From the NCBI GenBank assembly GCA_021234155.1, contig JAJEKV010000055.1, positions 1,979,090 through 2,043,089 of the forward strand: a DNA stretch of 64,000 nucleotides, in the 5' to 3' direction. Positions 22,356 to 35,375 of the stretch are shown here, in pieces. The translations under genes and the position numbers were made by a program. The notes below the pieces were generated by a model. That model did not search any database, was not told the DNA's origin, and saw only the letters and a program-made list of their open reading frames with translations. The stretch's first letter is position 1, and each line of letters starts with the position of its first letter. Source of the DNA: Isoetes taiwanensis (Eukaryota > Streptophyta > Lycopodiopsida > Isoetales > Isoetaceae).

Positions 22356-24738
22356 TCTTATATTATAATATTTTAGCGTGTGTCCATCTTCCATCAAGCC
22401 CTAAATCTAATGGTGTAGATTTGATTGGCTTAATCGGATGGTGATGATTTTATTGCAATATCAAAGATTAAGGAAAAGAGAGAATGAAAAAGGAAAAGTG
22501 AAGGGAAAAAGGCACGAGGGAAAGGGGAAGAGGGGAAAAGGGCATGGGAAAAGGGAGAAGAAGGAAATGGTGAGGAAAGGGAAAAGTGGCATGGGAAAAG
22601 GGAACAAGAAAGGGAAAACAAAGAGGGGAGAGAGGAATGGGAAGGGAGAAAGGGCAATGAGGAAAGAGTGGGGAAAGGAGGAAAAGGGAAGGGAAAAGGG
22701 GCATTGGAAAAGCAAAATGGGAAGGTAAAAAGAAACGCGGAAAGGGAAAAAGGGAAGGGAAAATGAGCATTTGGAAAAGGGGAGATGGAGATGAGAAAAA
22801 GGCACGGGAGAAAGGGCAAAAGGGAAAGAGTAAGAAACGGGGAAAAAAGGAAGGGAAAAAGAGCATGTAAAAAGTAAAAAGAAAAAAAAAAGGGAGGGAG
22901 AACGCTCGAAGGGAAAAGAAGAAGAGGATAGAGAAAGGAGGAAAAGGAGCTCATGGAAAAGGTGGGGAAAAGGGAACGATATAATGGAAAAGGGAAAGAG
23001 AAAAGAAAAAGAAAGGAGGGGAAAAAAGAGAAAGGGCATAGGAAAAGGGGGGAGGTTAGGGAAAGGAAAAAGAAAAAGGGGGGTGAAAAGATGAAAAGGA
23101 AAAGACAAAGAGACACGAGGAAGAGGGGAAGAGCAGAAAAGGGAAAGAATGAAGTGGTGAGGAAGAAATAAGTGGTATGGGAAAAGAGAAAAAGAAAGGG
23201 AGGAGGGAGGAATGGGAAGGAAAGAAGAGGACAATGGGAAAAAGGGAAGAGAAAAGGAGGAAAATTGAAGCGAAAAAAGGGGAAGAGGAAAATGATGTAG
23301 AGAAATGAAGGGAAGAAAGGGCATTCAAAAAGAGAAAGAGAAGGGAATAAAAAGGAACGCAAAAAGGGAAAGGGGAATGAGCACGAGGAAAAAGGGAGAG
23401 GGAAATGGAAAATGGGAAGGGGAAGGGAAAAAGGGCACGGGGAAAAGAGAAAAGGTGAGAAAAGGGGAAAAAGAAAGGGAAAAAGCAAAAAGAAAAAAGA
23501 AAGAGGGAGGAGGGACGGGCACAGGGAAAAGAAAACGAGGATAAAGGTCGGAGAAAAGGGAACGCCGCATTGGAAAAGGGAAAAGGAAAGAGAAAATGAA
23601 AAGGAAAGGGGAAGGGGGGAAGAAAGTGAAAAAAGACACGGGAAGAGAGGAACGGATGAAAAGGGAAGGGAATGGAAAAAAGGGAGGTGGAAAGAGAAAA
23701 AAGAAAGGGAAAAAGGGCACGAGGAAGGGGAAGAGGGAAATGAAAAAAGAGACGGGGCAAAGAGCATGAAAAGGGAAAGAGAGAAAGAGTGAGAAAAAAG
23801 AAAAAGTGAAGGGAAAAGAGCATGGAACAAGGGAAAAGAAAAAAAAAAAGAAAAGAAAGGGAGAAGGGGCACGAGGAAAAAGGGAAGAGGGTGCGAAAAA
23901 GAAGAAAATGGGCACATAAAAATGGTGAGAAAAAAGAAAGGAAAAAGGGCACGAGGAGAATATGGAAGAGGGAAATGAAAAAAGAGAGGGGGAAAAGGGC
24001 ATAACAAGAGAAAGAGAGCATAGGACAAAAAGAAGAAAAGGGGCACATGAAAAAGGTGGGAAAAAGGGAAGGAAAAAAGGGCACGAGGAATGGGAGGAGG
24101 AGAAGGGCATGAAAAGAGGAAGAGAGGAAGGGTGAGAAAAAAGGAAAAAATGAAGGGAAAAAGAGCATGGGACAATGGAAAATAAAAAAGAAAAGGAAAG
24201 GAGAAGGGGCACGAGAAAAAAGGGATGAGGGTGCGGAAAAGAAGAAAAGGGACATGAAAAAAGATGGGAAAAAAGGCATGGGAAAAGGAAAAAGAAGGGG
24301 GGAAGGAAAGGGAAAAAGGGTATAAGAAAAAGGGGAAGAGGTGGGAAAGGATGAAAGGGAAGGAAAAAAAATCTGTCAGAAAAGGGGGAAAGGGAAAAAG
24401 GAGAACAAGAAGTGGAAAGGGAAGAGAAGGGAAAAGCGGGATAAAAAGAAAAGTGAAAAAGGAAAAAGAAAAAAAAAAAAGAAAATGTGTAGGAAAAAAA
24501 AAGGAAAGTGTGTAGGAAAATAGGAAAAAAGGAAAAGAAAAAGGAAAATGCGGGATAAAACAAAAGGCAAAGAGAAAGGGAAACGATACTCGAGTGCACA
24601 AAAACCTCTTATAGCCCAACAACATTTAGCTTAATTTCTATTATCTAAGATTTATGGAAAGAAGTTGAGCTCCTCCAGACAGGTTCCCAACTTATGCCCA
24701 GCAACGTTGTGCCCAGCAACGCTGGGCACCATTACTAG
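22356..24738 (+). mobile_element. Helitron B, carrying a polypurine tract
   Basis: It starts at 22356 with TCTTATATTATAATATTTT, immediately after the CTAG end of Helitron A. It ends with a hairpin at 24711-24727, then ACCATTA and CTAG at 24735-24738, followed by T. Just before the end the hairpin sequence is partly duplicated (GCCCAGCAACGTTGT, then GCCCAGCAACGCTGGGC). Almost the whole interior is the polypurine tract. It has no coding capacity. Confidence 0.8.
22465..24582 (+). repeat. 2.1-kb polypurine tract
   Basis: The plus strand is overwhelmingly A and G for about 2.1 kb. It consists of degenerate runs such as GGGAAAAGGG, GGAAAGGGAAAAG and GAAAAAGGGCACGAGG. The commonest interruption is a CAT or CAC triplet (GGGCATGG, GGGCACGAGG), so it is a minisatellite grown by duplication. 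The long minus-strand open frame through it (731 codons of F, P, S and L) is a by-product of composition. Strand asymmetry of this length favours triplex (H-DNA) and R-loop formation. Confidence 0.95.
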
Positions 24739-24739
24739 T

Positions 24740-27700
24740 TCTCTATAATGCTCTCAGTGTTCTTCCCATGCTTTACTGAAATATTGAGGTACAAAGGCGG
24801 TTAAAAAATGTTTTGAATTGTTTTCTATTTCAAACCTCTATTTCCTGCATTATTTTGGTTTTGGTAGTGCTTTTACCCAAGGATCAAAAGTCCTAAAGTT
24901 TGATCAATAACTATATAGTGGTGCAGATCGTGCTAAAAATCTTCAAAACCCTAAAAAATCAATACCTCGTGGCATGGAGCTATATTCAATGGTTTGCTAA
25001 TGTGTGTAAATTGAACTGAATCCCAAGCAAGAAGCCATTTCCCTAATGTTATGATATGCCATTAGCTACAATATATTCACCTCAATGCTGTGATATGCTT
25101 TTCACTATGATAAAGGTCCACGCCACATGGGCGTTTTTTTGCACAAGAGGATATGGACATTTTGCTGTACAATGCTAAATATCAAACTCCACATGGACCA
25201 ACCAAAAGAAAAATACTGAAAGGTACTAAACTGCTAGTAGGCAACAAGTATGTTAAACTAATTTTTAATGCTTTCCATGCTATTGAGAAAGTCCAAGTGA
25301 TGTAAAGCTTTCTTTTGTCTTTACATAAAATAGAACTTCGCTTCACTTCATTTGGTTGTATTTTCACGCCCAAATCTAAGAATTCCTCTGCAATCAAGAC
25401 TCATTCTTGCATGTGTAGAAACTTTATCTCATGTTAATATGTATATTTCGAAACCTTATTCGAAACGATGCTCCTCGCTTGTAAAGGTCTCGTGTTAATA
25501 TGCATATTTTGAAACGTTATTCGAAATAATCCCTTGGTTTATATTCCAGAATAGAGTAAGAGTGCAAGATCCTATAATAGCATAAAACTGGGATAGCATA
25601 AAACTTCTATGTGGGAATAGCTAGCGTAAGTGTGCAAGGTCCTATTCTGGAATAGCATAAGACAAAAGGGTAATCGAAAGTCCTATTCCAGAATACAATA
25701 GAAATATGAAAACATTGACTCAGTCGTTCTCTAGACAGACTTTGGCATGCTCTGATCGGTTATTCTTTGCACCACAAAACTTTATGTTTACATCTCCTTC
25801 ACAACTTGAACTTTGTATTTAATGTTCATACTTTAAATCGTAATCTATTACAAATTCACCTCCTTTTGTCGTGTGCTCACAATAACCCAGTGCCAGAGAA
25901 AATAAATATAATTGAAATGACGTATACTAAATTGTAATCACGATGATGTTATGGACTTAAACCCTAAAAAACATTATTTCAAGGTGTTGATATGTTGATC
26001 CTACGATAAAAAGTAATAATTTTCTGACAAAATAGCATATGATTTTTTGCCTAAAACCCTAAAAGGGCCATTTCGAATGATCAATATGTTTTTTAAAATA
26101 GAATCTTCAAACGAGAGTGCTACAACACTCCCTTTTAATATGTAACTGTGTTTCCAAAGAATGACCTCAATATTTCTCTTTAAATTCGGCCTATAAATAG
26201 GATCCTGTCTGATCGTGGGCAGAAGGGACATGACAGGTTTAGAAGGAAAGACTTATCCAAGTCCAGTTGGTCTCTTGTGGATTGTCTACTGGAAGACCAT
26301 TGCTTGCTAGACCTAATAGCTGGTCATCACGTGTGGGCAAGCTATGTGTTTGATCCTTCCTAGGTGAGACACTGCCTCAATGAGGTTAGGTCGAGTATGA
26401 GTATTGGCAACCATGACTCTCTAGTTGCTTGCCTGGCATGATGCTTCATGGAAGAAAGTAGCTCTTCTTGCCTCGTTAGACCAGGGAGATGCAACCCTGG
26501 AGTAGCCCCTACAATCAACAGGTTGCAATCAAGATCCGATGCTCTTCGGTCTCTCTGTAAAGTATGCACGAAAGGGGCAGATGCAATGGACTACATTTAT
26601 TATTTCTATGCCACCCCATATCTATGTCTACTAATCTCTAAAAACCAGATTGTCTGTTATTACCCCATGAATCTGAGCATTGGTAGCATCTATGCCACGT
26701 GACGATGATGCTATGTATTTTATCGTTCTATTGCATTATGGTGTCCACCCTTCGTGGTGGTTATGTTCTTGTTATGTATGAATTGTCATGTGCTTATATT
26801 TATACGTTTTCGCAGCTAGGTCGACCCCGAGGAAGATGGGGTAATGACATGTTTATTGCTTCCACGCAAGCTCTTAAGCACCATCAAGAGGTTGACGTCA
26901 GGTGGATGCCCTCACTGACTATGGAGGTCGACATAATGGAATCTCCAACATATATACAATTGGGGCATCGTATAGATGAGGGGGACGTCATAATGGTATC
27001 AAAGCATGATTTGAGTAAATCAAGATCAAGCACTGACCAAAACCATAATAGTAGACTAACTAGTCATTATGCATATCATGTATAGGTGAATCTCCTGAGT
27101 ATTTTGTTTCTGTTCCCATATGGCATTGATGAGGCGATGGCACCAATACCATGATGCAACTTTAATTTTTCATGCGAACCTAGAGTTATGTTTGTCTTTC
27201 TTTTTGCAAGTTATTTAAATTGCAGGTGTATTGGTGGTGATTGATGCATGGTCATGAGGAGACTGAGATAACTAGCACATCAGGTCTTTATGCCTAGTGG
27301 TTTTGCCAAGGTTCGACTGCTAAAGGGCATACAAGTATTGCATAATGTGCATGTTTAAATTTAGGTTTAGAGCATACTTTTATACGTAATTTTAGGTTTT
27401 TGCATCAACAACCTCGCATCATTGATGCCAGGAACTAGAGAACACTAAGACAAAGCTAGCTGCATTTCAATTGCTTGGAAGATCCGCTCCTCCATGCATC
27501 TCGAAATATTAAGGTTGTCCTTGCCAACCGAGATGCTTGAAGGTAATGGGCTAAACCAAATTATCACCCCCACGAGGTAAGGTCACACGCTCTAAAAACT
27601 AAGGAAAGGAGGTAATGCCCTAAGAAAATGGCCCCTCACCACTGCAAACAAAATATATTCTAAAAATCTATAAAATGGAATCATGACCACTAAATGCAAA

Positions 27701-27780
27701 TAAGCTGCTCAAACCGTGCAAAAGATACGGTTTCACATACTATACATGATCGGAATCATAGTCCACACCATGTGAGAGAG
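24740..27780. other. No recognised gene
   Basis: Spacer with short frames only. A 61-bp unit (GTTAATATGTATATTT...TTATTCGAAA) is duplicated at about 25433 and 25494. The palindrome-like phrase TATTCCAGAATA or TATTCTGGAATA recurs near 25541, 25653 and 25682 beside similar sequence, suggesting a degenerate repeat. A frame at 26699-27085 is open for 128 codons but has no motif I recognise. Confidence 0.4.
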
Positions 27781-27875
27781 CACCTCCCACATTACCAAAC
27801 TCAAACACCTCCCACAATTACCAAACTCAAACACTACCAAACTCAAACACCTCCCACAATACCAAACTCAAACAT
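27781..27875. repeat. Minisatellite, CACCTCCCACAATTACCAAACTCAAA unit
   Basis: Three to four copies, some truncated, of a unit built from CACCTCCCACAAT and ACCAAACTCAAA, in non-coding sequence upstream of the RNase H gene. Confidence 0.8.
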
Positions 27876-27981
27876 TGGAAGTTTATAGATTTCAAAAAAT
27901 AAGCCTTGATTTACGGATCCACCGTTTTTTAACATGGGAAACGATCCTATATCTGCATGAGATGAGCTTTAAAGGCTAGCT

Positions 27982-28910
27982 ATGGCGGAAGCATTTCTAT
28001 ACTTTGATGGCGCCTGCAGGGGAAACGGCACTGGATCTGCAGTGGGAGCATGCGGCTATGTCCTCAAGAACATGGACGGCTCCATCATTTTTGAAGATGG
28101 GATCTTTCTGGGCCCTTTTTTCACCAACAATGGAGCCGAATACAAGGGCCTTATTGCTGGTCTTCGCAAAGCTCGAATTTTTGGCATTCGAAAAATTCAT
28201 GTTCGGGGCGACTCTGAGCTCGTCTGCCGACAGGTACGTTAGGATTTAAAAATAATGAAAATCTCCTTTTTTTCTGAAGGTTTGGAGACTCTTTTTGGCG
28301 GTTTTTGGTTAGAGCTAGTTTCTATAGTCGTATTAGTTCCGGGTGTTCATGATCTTAGGTTGATGAAATTAGGGTTTTCTTTTTCTTGTTAAGGAGGGTA
28401 TGATGCAGTGTATAACAGACTGCAGAATGTTTTTTTTTTCCTGGTGGATTATATTAGGTCATAGGTTAAATTTGGCAGCTGAAATTGTGGTTGCATAATC
28501 AGGTCCTTGGAAAATACAGGGTGAAGAATGCCAGGTTGATAATGTACTACAACACAGTGCTGGATTTGTTAGAGGATTGTTTTGATGACTACTCTGTGCA
28601 AAGTATCCCAAGGGCTCAAAATACTCATGCAGATGAGCTTGCAAGGGAGGCATTCACTCACTCAGTTGAGGACTACTCTTGGGGCATATCATTAGCTCTA
28701 GTGGTAGGGCGTGTGCCTAAAAATGCATGGAAATATCTCATGCAGCAGAGAATCCATGGCCAATACAGGATTGCATTTCTCTTGGGGGTCATTGCCAAGA
28801 ACTATCCTGATGTGTTCGAAGCGATCGGAGCACGGTGCTGGAACATGAATCATGTGGATGATGATCTTAGAGATGCAGGGAAGATGACTCATGTCATAGT
28901 CACTGCTTGA
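27982..28910 (+). CDS. RNase H-like protein (RVT_3 type) with extra C-terminal domain, locus 1
   Basis: Two exons, 27982-28233 and 28503-28910, encode about 219 residues. The intron (28234-28502) has GTACGT and CAG ends and falls between codons. The RNase H fold cuts RNA in RNA-DNA hybrids. The four expected acidic residues are present: D9 (YFDGAC), E53 (GAEYKGLIAGL), D77 (GDSELV) and D128 (HADELA). After the RNase H domain, residues about 140-219 form a separate region containing NAWKYLMQQRI, YRIAFLLGVIAKNYPDV and THVIVTA, which I do not recognise. The start is chosen because ATGGCG in a GGCTATGGC-like context is shared with the two paralogues. The gene stands alone, not inside an RT polyprotein. 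It is probably a real gene, though a transposon-derived origin is possible. Confidence 0.75.
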
Positions 28911-29460
28911 TAGGGCTTTGTCAACTCGTAATGAAGCTTTTCGAAGGAAGCGAGCTTTCTAAAATGTTTTGTTAGATAGAATGTATGATATATATGCAAG
29001 AGCTAGTGGGAGAGCTCCTGCCTTATTTAAACACTCCTCCTGATTTTCCCTCCTAGTAACTGAACGACATTTCAGATACATATGAATGCTACAGCTAACC
29101 TTTGTGAATATTTGTTAGCTAAAAAAGGATAGCATTTCTTTTTTGGATTTGTTTGTTATGCAAGGTAAGAGACGTGTTACTATTAGAGTCCGATAAATCC
29201 CTTAGAGATAGTATGGAGACCAAGATGTTTACTACTTATATAAAGTTGAAAGGAGTTGGAAGATTCAATTACAGATTGCATGGACTTGAAATTTCTCCAT
29301 TCTTGGAAATCCTAGCGTACTCGCTGCCCACCAAAGGTTTTCCGTCATGGAAACAAAAAGCTGCACTAAAAGGCCACAATAAATATGTAAGAGCCACCAA
29401 TAAGTTATAAGAGCTTGCATTTGTATCATATCTAATATTGTGCACGAGTCCTCCTTTTGA
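28911..29460. other. Downstream region of RNase H locus 1, no recognised gene
   Basis: It includes the likely 3' UTR of the preceding gene. A plus frame at 29153-29410 (85 codons) has no recognisable domain. Confidence 0.35.
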
Positions 29461-29461
29461 T

Positions 29462-29690
29462 GGAAGGAAGGAAGGAAGGAAGGAAGGTATTTTTATCGTC
29501 CACGGAGACCAATCGGTCTATGGGACCCAATACAAAAACGCAGCAAGCGGATTACTGCCCGGATTAAAAAACCCCCGCCCCGAAGGGTTTTCGAGGAAAA
29601 ACCGTGGCAGCAATCAGCCTGCTGACAAACTGTCCTAACATATAAAATGCCAAAAACACCCAAATATATGTAGAAAAGTAAAATATGTAG
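29462..29690 (-). mobile_element. LINE copy B: solo 3' end with (CCTT)n tail
   Basis: On the minus strand this is only the last 200 or so bp of the copy A/C/D LINE family: 3' UTR hairpin (CCCGCCCCGAAGGG region), GTCTCCGTGGACGATAAAAATA, then a (CCTT) tail of about six units at 29487-29462. It is 5' truncated at about 29690, judged by where similarity with 51095-51150 fades. No coding sequence remains. Confidence 0.85.
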
Positions 29691-30239
29691 AAAGCAAATT
29701 CTTACATGATGCCACATTGGCATATACTAGGTTCAAGGAATTTGGAGTTGACATACCTTGGTTCATGCTTTTCACGCATACTTGTTCTTATGGATGAAGA
29801 AAGAAGCCAAAAAGACACAAAAGTAGTTCCATCGTTTGCTTACATTGCTTCATGCATCATTGATAGTCTTTGCAAAGCAAGCACTCTTGGCATTTGAGAA
29901 ATTCAGCTAACTTAGTTAAGTAGCCCATTGTAGGGTTTATTCCTCCCCTTAGTCTCTTCCCATGTGTCTTTTTTTGTGTCTTCGGAGTATCTTGGATGAA
30001 CCCCTAGGGTAGATGCTCGGCTATCCCTGGTCTTTCCTCTGAGTGGGTCCAAAAACCATGTTTATGATGACGGTATAGACTGCCAAGAACCTATAAACAA
30101 AGGTACAAGAACATACTGCAGATAAATAAACTTTATAGCATACATGAATATGTACAATCGCCATATGATTGGCGCAAGAGAACGATGCTGGAACAAGAAA
30201 CGATTCATAATTGGCGTTGAACCAGAATCAAGGTGAAAA

Positions 30240-30597
30240 CATGCTTCAAGATAATGAAAATTGTTTAAGCTTCAACTGTCCATTGAAAACGTGTATCCTT
30301 CGCAGTGAGATGTATCAAAGGAAGGGGCAATCTTTGAATAGTCCTAAATAAATTATCGGTAATAATTGGCAAATTCAAAAAAGCACTAAGCATCTCAGAC
30401 CAAAGAAGGTGTTTGCTAATCCAAAATAATACAAACTTTAGTTGGGTCCATAGAAACTCCGTGAAGTGATGCAATATCCAAGAAACTACACATTATCCTG
30501 ATTAAAATGGCACTTCTTGAGCTTGGCATATAGCCCATGGTCACCAAGAATTAGAAGAACATGTCAAACATGTTTCACATGCTCCCTGAGAGTTTAA
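30240..30597 (-). pseudogene. Ty3/gypsy pol, RT end and RNase H start (downstream half)
   Basis: On the minus strand, frames read REHVKHV, LGDHGLYAKLKKC, FLGYCI and then LIHLTAKDTRFQWTVEA. This is the gypsy order from the end of RT into the connection/RNase H region. Several stops are present. It is the continuation of the RT fragment at 39201-39770, separated from it by Helitron C. Reading across the junction of base 30597 with base 39200 keeps the same frame, which independently fixes the Helitron ends. Confidence 0.85.
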
Positions 30598-31401
30598 TCT
30601 TATATTATAATGTTTTGGTGCAAGTAATGGACCACGCCCTAGATTCGATGGCCAAGATTCGATTGAAAATTTGGACGGTCCAGATAGCCCTTTTCTTCTT
30701 GCTCTAGTGATTTAGGGGTTCTTCAGCTATGGCAGAGCAGGCCAAGATCTGCAACACGATTTAGGGGTTCTTCAGCTATGGCGGAGCATGCCAAGGTCTG
30801 CAAAGCTCCGTATCACGATCCGCTTCCAAGCACTATCCGCTTCTTCAAGTTCGGCTCCATAGGGTTCGAATGGAGTTTGGGATGGCACACCCTTGATGAT
30901 TCATATCTGAATGTACATGGCTGATTTCATGCCTAAATGGCTTTCTAATGGATGTTTCTCACAACTGTAAGACGAGAGTTGCTGTGTTGGCTTCTAAGGT
31001 GCATTCTCTGCTAGCCCTAGGGTTTAATGTTCATTAAGCATGACTTTAACTTCTTCTTTTTTTGAAGGACGACAATCTATTATCAAGGAAAATCAAGATA
31101 CATACACGGGACCTGTGACATGGGACTCAAAACCAAGAGGACGAAATAGTCCACTAGGCAAAACCACCCATACACAGTATATAATCATACTCCTTGTGCC
31201 ACCTTGAGGCGTTTAATGGCCTCATCACAATCAACATAATCTGCGACATCGAGATGATCATCAACAGACATCAGATTGTCATGCCACTGAATAGTACGAG
31301 GTATGATAGGCTCATGAGATGACATAATAGACTTCTTCCTCGCTGCCTTCTTCCCATTGACCTGTTGCTAAGGCTCTTTAGCGCACTGAAGATCAGGACC
31401 A

Positions 31402-32435
31402 TCAGCCATAACAATCTCTCAAGCATGAGAAGCAGAAGCAACAACGTGGGGAGTAGTAGGAACTATAGCTGCAGCTGATGGTGCTAAGGACGACCCATCG
31501 GAACTGTATGTAAAGCATCTTCCATAGCCGAGGAATGCAAAGCAACCGGCAAAGGTTGATCATGAATAGATGAACTGGACCATTCAGAAGCTTAAGATCC
31601 AACTTCTTATACCAAGGCCCACTTTTCACAACTATACAGTCTGGTAGAGGCAAGTCCACTGGCATAGAAACACAAATCCTTGGACCATTCATGATGGAAT
31701 GTGAGATATGGACCCCAAGTCCCGTTGCAATTGCAACTAGAAATTGATGAGCCATTAGATCAGGAGGAAGATTAGGTAACAAGAACCAGCAAGGCATCTT
31801 TAATGCACGAACCATATCTGGTGTAAAGCCAGGAGAGTAATACTGGTACATTAAATATTCCCCACCAAGTGGATCAATCCCTCTTGATACCAAAGAATCC
31901 ACTGCATCACTACTTTCAAACATAATAAGAACAAAGTTTTTTGCTAACAACTTGATGGACTGAAAAGGAGGAAGTTGAAGGTGTCTCAAAAGCCGAGATA
32001 ACCAAACACGAAACCGTGAAAAATCTAAATAGCCACCAGTAAAATATCCAAGAACTGCACAGGAAGATAAGTTCTCAGCGCACTTAATATGAGCTTGATG
32101 ATCCACTTCAACCACAGGAATACCAGAAGCTTGAACTACATTCTGACAGTCAGACTGGTAAAATATGTCATCCGAAGGCAATTGTTGCTGAAGTTGAATC
32201 TGTCGGGCTTTCAATGTGTCCAAGATTGCTGACAACTCATCCTTACTCCCTTCAGACAACACTTGTAAAGCAGCTGCTACCCTTGCCTTTCTAGATGCAC
32301 TAGATATATCCTTACAAAGCCAATCACTAAATCTTTGACATGAAACTTTTGTAACAGAATCAGATGATTTCCAAGCACTATCATTTGCCCGAGGTAGAGG
32401 AACTATATTAGGAATGGAATCTGTATCTGTTTGAT
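31402..32435 (-). pseudogene. ORF1 protein, DUF4283-like domain (main part)
   Basis: About 345 residues are read on the minus strand. Residues around 130-260 contain GYFTGGYLDFSRFRVWLSRL, FVLIMFESSDAVDSLVSRG, then PCWFLLPNLPPDLMAHQFL, ATGLGVHI, RICVSMPVDLPLPDCIVV. This is the order of the plant DUF4283/gag-like domain, which binds RNA in LINE ORF1 proteins. A polar coiled region with Q repeats precedes it. The frame probably shifts after about residue 300; another frame continues to about 31180 with a basic cluster (NGKKAARKKS). The frame is truncated upstream by the inserted element at 32436. A decayed relative lies at 40740-41238. Confidence 0.75.
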
Positions 32436-33189
32436 AACCATCATCCAATTAAATTGGGATTATGTCAACTCCAAAAGCACGCCTATAGTTGTTTTCTAAT
32501 GGGTTTTTGGTTTTTCACCTCATTATTTTGCAATCGTGAAATCACATTAAAGTTGCATTTTCCTTGTGTCTTTTATATCTCACTTGAAATATACAAAAAA
32601 ATGTTGCAATTTTCTTGAATTCATAACATTATAATCCTCACGCATTTAGATGAAAGGACTATTGTATTTGACAAGTATATTACAGTTTGTGCGGACAATA
32701 AGAGCGTCCAAAATGTAAGGAGATGTCAATAAAAAACAATGACATATTTAAATAGAAATGCCACAAAGAGTTGCCCATAATAGCTGCCCCCTGGCCCTTT
32801 TGAGCCTAGAAATGTCAATGGACCTCTCGAAGTGTTTATATAAAAGCATTCAAATTACACCAACGTCGAAATCAACTCTGATTCTGGCTGCGTTGAAGGG
32901 TCTTTGAAGCGGCCTAGGATGAAGAAGACTGAGATTGACACTAGAAATTTCCCAGTAGAATCAGAGGAAAATTCGCTGAAAATTGTTGATTGCACCAGTT
33001 AGACAAGTTCTTACTGACTGTTTTCCAAGCTATCCTTAGAGTTCCCTTATAAAAGCCCCTTGTATTATCTGAGTCCATGCCTCAAGTGTTGTGGTTATTA
33101 CCCATGCAAGTTGAAAACTTGTCATCATGTTCCTCTGATCTTCCACATGGTCCAAATGTGCATTCAGAAAATCTTACCTGATTCATTTC

Positions 33190-33640
33190 AACAACTAAAA
33201 CCTGATTATGGAACAAAGCATATCACGCCAAGCGTGTATTAGCCAATATAATTTTACAGACGAAACCTAGTTATGAAACAAAACAAAACAAAACAAATCA
33301 CGCCAAGCGTGTATTGGCGAGCATCATACTACATACGAAACCTAGTTATGGAACAAAATAAATCACGCCAAGCGCGTATCAACCAGCATAATAATATTGT
33401 AGAGGTGAAGTTGAGGACATTTTGTAGAAGATAAAAATACCTTATATGTTAACAACAATGCGAGTTCGAAGCCGTGGATTGGAGGTCTGAGGTCAGCCAT
33501 TGGAGGTTCAAGCGGGGAGTTCTAGAATTAGAGACTTTTACCACTTTGTGATATCTTGTTATTGTGATAGACCAATAATGCAAGTCAGCGTCATTCAAAA
33601 ATATTCACTCTTTTGCAAATCACGCTTAGCGTGTTTTAGA
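33190..33640. repeat. Tandem units with CACGCCAAGCGTG hairpin
   Basis: CACGCCAAGCGTG (5-bp stem, CAA loop) occurs at 33224-33236 and 33299-33311. A variant ending in GCGCG is at 33364, and a TTA-loop version (CACGCTTAGCGTG) is at 33621. The first three are embedded in 65-75 bp units beginning GAAACCTAGTTATG. A fifth perfect copy is at 35431-35443. Confidence 0.8.
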
Positions 33641-35375
33641 TATCTCTTACACTTGAAGAGTCATGTCTTCTTCTGCAAACTCAACATCTGAAACCATGGA
33701 TTGCCTAGCATCTTGCATGAGAAATAAGCCGAATTGTAGATGTAAACATAAGTCTGACGAAGAGACTTTGTGAGATCCTTTGAAGACTAAGGCAAGGAAT
33801 TCGATTGATTTAAAAACACTCACGGTTATACACAAAAGCAACCAGCCTAAAGATATCTGCAGAACTTGATTGTTTGGAACAGAAGGAATTGGAAAGGCGA
33901 AAATAGGACCTGCACAATACTGGCGGCACCACAGCAGAGAGCCCATGGCGGAACCCATTTACCAGACAAATACTGGCAGAACCCATTTGCCAAATCAGAA
34001 GCATTTGCACCAGATGCTAAAAGCCCAAAATGGATTTGCTCAAAGCTCAGACGTAAGTCATTTTGCAGAATATGATTTTGGGTTAGAAGAATGTTGCACG
34101 ATGTATCTTCTTGCCCCGCAGCCAGACGGGTGTTCGGAGATCCGGAACCATTCTAACAATCCCGTGCGAAAAAGATTAGCCACATTCTCACTCTTGAATT
34201 TATGGAACCAACTCCGGTGACATCTTGGCGCATCTTTAACGCCCCAGCAGACATATAGAGCAACATTAAAGGCCAATGGGAAGATCAGGCATTTTAATCC
34301 GAAGAAAAGAACGGATTTTAATCTGGGATGAATAAGCTGTTTAGAATGGATGCTTAACGGGTTTAGATGAGGAAAAAACACAGGGAAAAAAACAAGAAGA
34401 CAAGGTTTTATGCTTTATAACCATACATACAGTTCAAAGTGCTTGTTGGCGATTCGGAATCTGCGATTCAAAATGTTGGATTAGTCCAAGAAAGCTCTGC
34501 TACATGAATGAACCGTCAAAAAAGAACCTTTGTTTGCCGAAATGGTAAGGCAGGCTCAAGAACAGACATATGTGCCGAAATTGTGGTGTTTCTTCCCACC
34601 CAAGCACGAATCCAAGGAGCACGATTGATGAGGAATCCAAATATCATATCTGCAGCTTGAAACAATGAAAGAGTAAGCCATGGATCGAGCAGAAAGATGC
34701 AAGAAGAAGCACAAATTGTGCTTTCAAATATTTGAATTTCACGCACGTTTTTATCTCACACGTTTCCACTTTTTGACGCACGTATGTACTTTTTGAACTG
34801 TCTTTTTTCTCACTCACACAATTATGCAGCGATACAGAAAGCATGGCTTGGAGGTCTCAGATTTGCGCGGAAACACAGACCTTAATCCTTTCTTGCCATA
34901 AGTAGATCCGGCAGCAAAAATATGAGCCTCCAGGTTTTTGTATTTATTTCGTTTCTTATTTTCGTTGTGGGCTTCTGTTTTTTGCAGCCATGTTTTGAAA
35001 ACTAACTCTGGAGGTAAGCAGAAAAAAATGTCTTCCAGAAATTATAACCAGAACAAATTTATCCTGGTTTACAAGATCACTTGAAAATAACTCATGAAGG
35101 ACTCTTCAATCCCACAATTTGTAGTAGCATCAATAACGAATGATTGCAAAAGAAGATTTGACAGTCTTTCTACACTAATAATTATGAACAGGGCCACACC
35201 CGAAGCAATCTGGAGCTAGACGTTTGATTTCGGTACACAATTCCAGGTATTTGAATTTGACGCTAAAAACATTTTGTATTTGAGTTTGCAATTTTGAAGC
35301 TTTCTTATCTAGGTCGTCAACCTGGAAGCTACTTTTGTTTAGGTATTTTTGCATATGGCCTTCCACCATATTCAC

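Noticed and set aside
22430-24625. A 731-codon open frame on the minus strand, and other long frames in the same stretch
   Set aside because: The protein is almost only F, P, S and L (or K, R, E and G on the other strand), which follows from the polypurine composition. All frames are open, so length is no evidence of coding.
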